This document shows positions 14,100 through 18,984 of a stretch of 18,984 bases of DNA, piece after piece. The position numbers were made by a program, and so were the translations under genes. Within the stretch, counting starts at the first letter, position 1; the number at the start of each line of letters is the position of its first letter. Source of the DNA: an uncultured Sutterella sp. (GTDB lineage Bacteria > Pseudomonadota > Gammaproteobacteria > Burkholderiales > Burkholderiaceae_F); assembly GCA_905206365.1 (NCBI GenBank), contig CAJLHF010000040.1, positions 1-18,984 on the forward strand, read 5' to 3'. The notes under the pieces are model-generated. The model ran no database searches. It was not told the DNA's origin and was given only the letters and a program-made list of their open reading frames with translations.

Positions 14100-14927
14100 A
14101 TGACGATTTCGTTCTCTTTTCGCTCGGTGCGCTCGACCGTTGCCGCGCTCGCGGGCGCGGTCCTTTTCGGTGCCGCCGCATCGGGCTTTGCGGCCGACGT
14201 GAATTCCGCGGGCGGCGTCGCATCCGTGTTGCCGCTTACCGATGCTTCCGCTCAGCACCTGACGGACGACCCCATAACGGCGACGCGCATCGACGAACTG
14301 CGCCGCGCCGTTCGCACCGGGAATGCCGCGGCCGCGAAGCGCCTCCTCGCCTCGGGTCTTGCGCCCAACAGCCTCATGGAAAACGGCGACACGCTCTTTA
14401 CGTACGCCATGCGCTCGGACGCCCCCGAAACGGCGAAAGTCGTGATGGAAGCGGAAGGGTTCGATCCGAACGCCCTCAACCGCTTCGGCGAAACGCCCCT
14501 CATGCTCGCGGTCTTCAAGGGGAACGAAGCGATCTTCAAGCGGCTCTTGGAGCTCGGCGCCTCGACCGAAGGGGTGCCGGGGCGGTGGACGCCGCTTCAC
14601 TACGCCGCGACCGAAGGCCGCCGCACGTTCGTCGAATATCTGATCGAGCACGGCGCCGACGTGAACGCGCAGACGAAGGCGGGCGTGACGCCCCTCATGA
14701 TGGCCGCGCGCAAGCCCTCGCGCGTCGTCGTCACGCAGCTCCTGCGTGCGGGCGCCTACCGCGACTACTGCACCGACAAGGGGATGTCGCCCGCCGACTT
14801 CGCCCGAAACGCCGGGGACGACGAGTTGGCCGAATACCTCGCAATCGAGCGCTGCGCCGTGAAGGGGCGACGCAGCAGCGTGCGCATCGGCACCGTCGAA
14901 ACGCCTTCGAACTTCCCGACGCGCTGA
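14100..14927 (+). CDS. Exported ankyrin repeat protein
   Basis: A 275-residue ankyrin-repeat protein with an N-terminal signal peptide (about residues 1-30, VRSTVAALAGAVLFGAAASGFAA), so it acts in the periplasm or beyond. Four or five ankyrin repeats cover about residues 60-250. The clearest are GETPLMLAVFKGNEAIFKRL, WTPLHYAATEGRRTFVEYLI and GVTPLMMAARKPSRVVVTQL, each with the TPL and helix-turn-helix spacing. Ankyrin repeats are protein-binding scaffolds, so no enzymatic role is implied. The start at 14100 is chosen because it begins the signal peptide; an ATG at 14055 and the longer frame from 14046 would put extra residues before it. No Shine-Dalgarno site is present. It follows tatD by 111 bases and precedes rlhA by 22 bases. 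Confidence 0.9.
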   Translation: MTISFSFRSVRSTVAALAGAVLFGAAASGFAADVNSAGGVASVLPLTDASAQHLTDDPITATRIDELRRAVRTGNAAAAKRLLASGLAPNSLMENGDTLFTYAMRSDAPETAKVVMEAEGFDPNALNRFGETPLMLAVFKGNEAIFKRLLELGASTEGVPGRWTPLHYAATEGRRTFVEYLIEHGADVNAQTKAGVTPLMMAARKPSRVVVTQLLRAGAYRDYCTDKGMSPADFARNAGDDELAEYLAIERCAVKGRRSSVRIGTVETPSNFPTR

Positions 14928-14938
14928 GCGTCGGTCGC

Positions 14939-14943
14939 AAGGA
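14939..14943 (+). promoter_or_regulatory. Shine-Dalgarno site of rlhA GTG start
   Basis: AAGGA lies six bases before the GTG at 14950, supporting the non-ATG start. Confidence 0.65.
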
Positions 14944-14949
14944 AACATC

Positions 14950-16869
14950 GTGCTCAAACTTTCGGCACTCGAACTTCTCTCGCCCGCGCGCGACGCGCAG
15001 ACGGGCATCGCTGCGATCGACCACGGGGCGGACGCGGTTTATATCGGCGGTCCCGCCTTCGGGGCGCGTGCCGCCGCGGGCAATGCCCTCGACGAGATCG
15101 CGCGCCTGGCGGACTACGCGCATCGCTACGACGCGCGTGTTTTTCTCGCGCTCAACACGCTCTTTACGAACGAAGAGCTGCCGCTTGCGAGAAAGCTTGC
15201 GTTCGACGCGGCGGATGCCGGGGTCGACGTTCTGATCCTTCAGGATATGGGGCTTCTCGCCGGACCCTTGCCCGACATCGAACTTCACGCCTCGACCCAG
15301 TGCGACATCCGTACGCCCGAAAAGGCGGTGTTTCTCGAGAAAGCGGGTTTCTCGCAAATGGTGGTGGCGCGGGAACTGTCGCTTGACGAAGTCGCTCGCA
15401 TTCGCGCGCGTCTTTCGCCCGACACCCGCATCGAATACTTCATTCACGGGGCGCTTTGCGTCAGTTACTCGGGGCAGTGCTACATGAGCGAAGCGCTCGT
15501 GCACCGGTCCGCGAACCGCGGCGCCTGCGCGCAGCTCTGCCGCCTTCCCTACGACGTCTCGACCGAGGCGGGCGCGCCGCTTTTCAAACGCAAGCACGTG
15601 CTGTCGCTGCGCGACAACAACCAGACCGAACACCTCGAAGCGCTTGTCGACGCGGGCGTCTCCTCCTTCAAGATCGAAGGACGCCTGAAGGACGCGAGTT
15701 ACGTGAAAAACATCACGGCCTGGTACCGCAACGCGCTCGACGCGATCATCGCGCGCCGGCCGGAACTCTCGCGCTCCTCCGCGGGAACGAGCACCTTTAC
15801 GTTCGAGCCCTCGCCCGAAAAGAGCTTCAACCGCGGTCGCACGGATTATTTCATCGAGGGCCGGAAGTTCGACGCCCCCTACGACCTTGCAGAACTCGAA
15901 ACGCCGAAAGCGGCGGGTGCGCCCGTGGGCGTGCTGCGCGCGATCGAACCGAAAAGCCTCCTCTTGAAACCGCGCGAGGGCGTGACGCTCGCGAACGGCG
16001 ACGGCCTCACCTACCGAACGCCCGAAGGGGACGTACGGGGCTTTTACGCAAACCGGATCGAGCCCGCCGCCAAGGGGCTCGTGCGCGTCTATCCGCGCGA
16101 AGCAACGGACCGCCTTTCGGGGCTCCTCGTGGGGGCCGCGATTCTTCGCAACCGCGATCAGGCCTTTTCGAAACTCATGGCGGGCGAGACGGCACGACGC
16201 CGCATTCCGGTGACGCTTGCCTTCACGGTGACGGAAGACGCGCTTGACTTGGTCGTCACGGACGGCACGTCATGCGGGGCCGCGTCCGTCGCGATGGAGC
16301 TCGATTCCCCCGCCAACCCCGAAAAGAACCGGGCGTCGCTCGCTGCAAATCTCGCAAAGCTCGGCGACACGATCTACGAAGCACGGGACATTCTCATTCC
16401 GGAGGATCTCGACGTGTTCGTACCCGCGTCGATTGCGAACCAGTTGCGACGCGCGGCCGTGGAAGAGCTCGATCGCGAGCGCGCTCTCGGCCGACCCCGC
16501 ACGTCGCGCAAAACGCCCGTCGAGGCCTCCGAGAATCCCTACCCCGAGGCCGTTCTCGGCTTCAATGCGAACGTCGCGAACGACGCCGCGCGCGATTTTT
16601 ACGCGGCGCACGGCGCCCGCGTGACGGCGCCCGCTTTCGAGATCCGGCCCGTGGCGAACGTCCCCCTGATGACGTGCCGCCACTGCGTGCGCGCTCAGCT
16701 GAAGCTCTGCCCGAAGATGGTGAAGGCGTTCCCGGATATTCTTGAAAAGACCGACCGGACGCTGCTCCGACCCGAACCCCTCATCCTCACCAATTCGGCG
16801 GGAGAGCGATTCCGGGCGGAATTCCACTGCCGCCGCAGTCCCTGCGAAATGACGATCACCAAGTGTTGA
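14950..16869 (+). CDS. rlhA: 23S rRNA 5-hydroxycytidine synthase RlhA (U32 peptidase family)
   Basis: A 639-residue U32-family protein closely resembling E. coli RlhA (YdcP, about 650 residues), which hydroxylates C2501 of 23S rRNA using prephenate-derived chemistry and an iron-sulfur cofactor. Visible signatures: LELLSPARDAQTGIAAIDHGADAVYIGGP at the N-terminus, IELHASTQCDIRT, the core FIHGALCVSYSGQCY and RSANRGACAQLCRLPY with cysteines 170, 177, 193 and 197 as probable cluster ligands, and VSSFKIEGRLKDASYVKNIT. A C-terminal region typical of the long RlhA form follows, with further cysteine pairs (CRHC, CPKM, CRRSPC). The extra C-terminal domain separates it from the shorter tRNA enzyme TrhP (YegQ). 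GTG start with AAGGA six bases upstream. It probably shares an mRNA with the ankyrin gene upstream and the unknown gene five bases downstream. Confidence 0.92.
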   Translation: MLKLSALELLSPARDAQTGIAAIDHGADAVYIGGPAFGARAAAGNALDEIARLADYAHRYDARVFLALNTLFTNEELPLARKLAFDAADAGVDVLILQDMGLLAGPLPDIELHASTQCDIRTPEKAVFLEKAGFSQMVVARELSLDEVARIRARLSPDTRIEYFIHGALCVSYSGQCYMSEALVHRSANRGACAQLCRLPYDVSTEAGAPLFKRKHVLSLRDNNQTEHLEALVDAGVSSFKIEGRLKDASYVKNITAWYRNALDAIIARRPELSRSSAGTSTFTFEPSPEKSFNRGRTDYFIEGRKFDAPYDLAELETPKAAGAPVGVLRAIEPKSLLLKPREGVTLANGDGLTYRTPEGDVRGFYANRIEPAAKGLVRVYPREATDRLSGLLVGAAILRNRDQAFSKLMAGETARRRIPVTLAFTVTEDALDLVVTDGTSCGAASVAMELDSPANPEKNRASLAANLAKLGDTIYEARDILIPEDLDVFVPASIANQLRRAAVEELDRERALGRPRTSRKTPVEASENPYPEAVLGFNANVANDAARDFYAAHGARVTAPAFEIRPVANVPLMTCRHCVRAQLKLCPKMVKAFPDILEKTDRTLLRPEPLILTNSAGERFRAEFHCRRSPCEMTITKC

Positions 16870-16874
16870 CTTTC

Positions 16875-17711
16875 ATGACCGACGCGGACAACATCCCTTC
16901 TGAAATCCTCGCCCCTTCGGCGGCGCTTTTGCCCGTGGCCGCAGGCCTGCGATCGGCCCTCGACCGGCTTACGGCTCCGGATCAGACGGCGCCCGAGGCG
17001 CTTTACTGGGGCGAGATTCCATTTCTCGACTTCGGGCACGAACTTGCGCGCTTCGCACTCTGGAAGCGCGGCTGGGAGCCTTCGGGCGAAATCGACGCTT
17101 CGCGCTTCGGCGAGCGCGACCTCTACCACCACCTCCTCACGGAACTCAACATCATGAGCGAGGCGGACCTGATCGAGCGATGCCGCGCGCAAACGGAAGG
17201 CGCGGCCACCTCGGCGCGCTATGCGCGCATCGAAGCCGCCCCGAACGTCAAAACGCTCCTTACCGACGACATGGCGCTCGGCTGGGGCGGGGTGGAAGTC
17301 GTGGGACGCGGCACGCCCGATCCCGAGCGCGTGAAGCGCGAGCGGATGTTCGTCGACTACTTCCGCGGAGCGCTCTCGGGCTTTGCGCTGCGCGCCTCGG
17401 ACCTCTCCGAAGGGGCGTCGCTCGTTGCGGAAGCTTTCGCGGGCGACATGGTGGGCCCGAAAGAAGCGGCGCGCCTTTTCGAGCGTACTGCCACCGAAGC
17501 CGTCGTACGCTTTTCCTCCTGGCACGAGTGGGCGAAGTCGCTCCTTGCGGCCGAAGTCTTTCTCGCACTCGAAACGGGCGAAGCGGCGGCCCTTGAAGTG
17601 CTCGCAACGCGCGAGGCGCTTCTCACGCGCTTCCTCGAAGGCCCCTGGGGGAAGACCCCCTGGCCGCGGCTGAGGGCAAGCGAAGCAATGCCGCCCGTGT
17701 ACGGTCAATGA
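16875..17711 (+). CDS. Protein of unknown function, coupled to rlhA
   Basis: A 278-residue soluble, probably cytoplasmic protein with no signal peptide or membrane segment. I do not recognise the family with confidence. It is predicted mostly helical, rich in Ala, Glu and Arg, with aromatic clusters (ALYWGEIPFLDFGHELARFA, LALGWGGVEV-like, FSSWHEWAKSLLAAEVFLAL). The segments DFGHELARFALWKRGW and FSSWHEWAKSLLAAEVFL loosely recall DUF1266 proteins, but this is only a visual resemblance. The ATG lies five bases after the rlhA stop; an in-frame GTG at 16863 overlaps the end of rlhA. Either start implies translational coupling to rlhA. No Shine-Dalgarno site is visible, which also fits reinitiation. 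The gene ends before the terminator at 17762-17792. Confidence 0.75.
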   Translation: MTDADNIPSEILAPSAALLPVAAGLRSALDRLTAPDQTAPEALYWGEIPFLDFGHELARFALWKRGWEPSGEIDASRFGERDLYHHLLTELNIMSEADLIERCRAQTEGAATSARYARIEAAPNVKTLLTDDMALGWGGVEVVGRGTPDPERVKRERMFVDYFRGALSGFALRASDLSEGASLVAEAFAGDMVGPKEAARLFERTATEAVVRFSSWHEWAKSLLAAEVFLALETGEAAALEVLATREALLTRFLEGPWGKTPWPRLRASEAMPPVYGQ

Positions 17712-17755
17712 GACCGACAAGACCCTAAAAAGGAAAGCGGCAAAAGGTACCCGTG

Positions 17756-17796
17756 CAAAAAGGCCTCCGGCACGCGACACGTGCGGGAGGCCATTT
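17756..17796. terminator. Terminator between the unknown gene and ccmI
   Basis: A 13-bp stem with one mismatch pairs 17762-17774 (starting GGCCTCC) with 17780-17792 (ending GGAGGCC) around CGACA. On the minus strand it ends in TTTTT, fitting ccmI; on the plus strand a short ATTTCC follows, so it may also serve the convergent gene. Confidence 0.8.
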
Positions 17797-17824
17797 CCAT
17801 GGTGTTTCAGAAGACTTTTGCGAC

Positions 17825-18751
17825 TCAGGATTCGGGCGCGATCCCCGCTTCGCGCGCTTCCGCCGCACGGCGCTCGAGCAACCTCAGCGTTTCCGCGTAC
17901 TGCACGTACCGCGGCGAATCGGGTTCGAGCGTCGCAAGCACGGTGCGGATCTGCTCGGCCGCAAGCCCCCAGTCCTGCGTCTGGAAGGCGGCGATCGCCA
18001 GGAGTTCGACCGCCTTCATGTTGTCGGGTTGCGCGCGAAGCGCTTCCTGAAGGACGCTTTTCGCTTCGGGCAAAAGACGGGCATCGCCCGAGGTGAGGAG
18101 CGCCGCACCGAATTCGAGCATGACTTCGGGGTCGTTGCGCACCTTCGTCTGCGCCTTGCGCGCTTCGCGGTAGGCGGTGGCGGCTCCGGCGTAGTCGCCC
18201 GCTTCGACGCGCTTGCGCGCAAGAAGCACCCAGGCGCGGCCGTCGCGGCCGTTGTCGCGCAGGTAGGTTTCGATCGCTTCCGGAGCGGCGGTGCCCTCGA
18301 GGACCTTCTGGTCTTGCGAGAGGCGCATCATTTCGGGAGCACCCATGATTGCGTAGAGTCCCGTCGGGATCCCCACGAGAATCGCGACGACGATCACCGT
18401 AAGGGTTGCGGGCGTCACGCTGAGGGGCTTCGTGCCGCCCGTGTACGCGACCTCTTCGGCCGTTTCCGACGGACGCCCCTCGTGCTCTTCGAGCATGCGG
18501 CGCTCAAGGTCCGAAAGGAGCTCCTCATAGAGCGCTTCGGTGATGCGCCCCGATGCGCGGTCCTCGTCGAGACGGCGCTTTTGGTCGCGCAGCGCATCAA
18601 GGAGCTCGCGGCGGTGGTCGGCCTCTTCGCTTCCCGTCTTGCCTTCGTCGAAGCTTTTCGACGTGGTCGGAACGAGAAAGAGCGCGGCGACGACGAGCAT
18701 CAGGCCCATCAGCGCGAAAAGGATCAGGCGGTCGCTGTCAAGGTCGAACAT
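17825..18751 (-). CDS. ccmI: c-type cytochrome biogenesis protein CcmI
   Basis: A 308-residue membrane-anchored TPR protein of the CcmI (CycH) type, which holds apocytochromes for heme ligation by the Ccm system. Residues 8-27 form a membrane helix (LILFALMGLMLVVAALFLVP). A charged cytoplasmic helix region follows with the family's N-terminal hallmark (LLDALRDQKRRLDEDRASGRI then YEELLSDLERRML, residues 50-87). A second helix lies at about 113-136 (TPATLTVIVVAILVGIPTGLYAI). Helical TPR-like repeats cover about residues 150-295 (AWVLLARKRVEAGDYAGAATAYREA, AVELLAIAAFQTQDWGLAAEQI), on the periplasmic side. The ATG at 18751 begins just before the first helix; it lacks a Shine-Dalgarno site. Other ccm genes are not in the window. 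It would be needed for the tetraheme cytochrome at 6846. Confidence 0.88.
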   Translation of the reverse strand: MFDLDSDRLILFALMGLMLVVAALFLVPTTSKSFDEGKTGSEEADHRRELLDALRDQKRRLDEDRASGRITEALYEELLSDLERRMLEEHEGRPSETAEEVAYTGGTKPLSVTPATLTVIVVAILVGIPTGLYAIMGAPEMMRLSQDQKVLEGTAAPEAIETYLRDNGRDGRAWVLLARKRVEAGDYAGAATAYREARKAQTKVRNDPEVMLEFGAALLTSGDARLLPEAKSVLQEALRAQPDNMKAVELLAIAAFQTQDWGLAAEQIRTVLATLEPDSPRYVQYAETLRLLERRAAEAREAGIAPES

Positions 18752-18984
18752 GGCTGTGAGGCAACGTGGGGGAAAGAAAAGGGCGAAGAAGACGCGCGAA
18801 CGGTACCGCATGCCGCTCCGCAGGCGAGGTGCGAAGACGGTGTGCCTACTCGGAAACCCCAAATAATAGCGAAAACCCGAAGACGGGCGGATCGGCGCGC
18901 GCCGCTTTTCGCGACCCTTACGACAAAGGTATCGGGTAGGAGGCGCGGGGATGTCTCCGCGCCGTCCTCCCACACCACCCACCG
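18752..18984 (-). promoter_or_regulatory. Upstream region of ccmI
   Basis: This stretch carries no gene I can support. An AT-rich patch at 18861-18868 contains TATTAT on the minus strand, a possible -10 box about 112 bases before the ccmI start, without a convincing -35 box. Confidence 0.25.

Noticed and set aside
1..18984. CRISPR arrays, tRNA or rRNA genes, insertion sequences, phage genes
   Set aside because: I saw no regularly spaced repeats, tRNA-like cloverleaf sequence, rRNA sequence, transposase, integrase or phage structural protein anywhere in the window.

Overview
The window is GC-rich, densely coding bacterial chromosome. It carries 15 protein-coding genes on both strands, with short intergenic regions full of hairpins. 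I see no rRNA, tRNA, transposase, integrase or CRISPR. The gene set points to an anaerobically respiring betaproteobacterium of order Burkholderiales, most likely a gut Sutterellaceae such as Sutterella or Parasutterella. That set includes a DmsB-type iron-sulfur subunit, a Tat-exported flavocytochrome-c-type FAD reductase, a separate periplasmic tetraheme cytochrome, the cytochrome c maturation factor CcmI, a LysR regulator and the rRNA-modifying enzyme RlhA. The genus is inferred from gene content, not from a marker gene.

Region 1 (1-860) holds the tail of a molybdoenzyme operon. A dmsB-like gene starts just after a terminator-like hairpin and is followed by structured terminators; no membrane anchor gene follows it. 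Region 2 (856-1819, minus) is a two-gene unit: a small lipoprotein and a CYTH-domain protein.

Region 3 (1919-7308) is the most distinctive part. It contains a Tat-dependent FAD reductase (minus), an amidohydrolase (minus), a divergent LysR regulator (plus) and a secreted tetraheme cytochrome c (plus). The reductase and cytochrome together look like a flavocytochrome c3 split into two polypeptides about 3.3 kb apart. The reductase lacks some substrate-site residues typical of fumarate reductases. A reasonable model is a respiratory module in which the cytochrome passes electrons from the quinol side to the periplasmic reductase, and the amidohydrolase acts on a related compound under LysR control. 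The substrate is unknown. The intergenic regions hold a 16-nt direct repeat with alternative hairpins before the reductase, a perfect 26-bp palindrome, and a helically phased GCTTAAC direct repeat before the cytochrome.

Region 4 (7446-13176) starts with a PEGA-like lipoprotein. It continues with a tripartite exporter, tolC-type then hlyD-type then a fused double ABC-2 permease, with no ATPase gene in the window. Region 5 (13215-17711) holds a TatD nuclease, an exported ankyrin protein, rlhA and a translationally coupled protein of unknown function. Region 6 (17762-18984, minus) is ccmI with its terminator.

About half of the genes have good Shine-Dalgarno sites. The others have none, and most of those start in a CC-ATG context.
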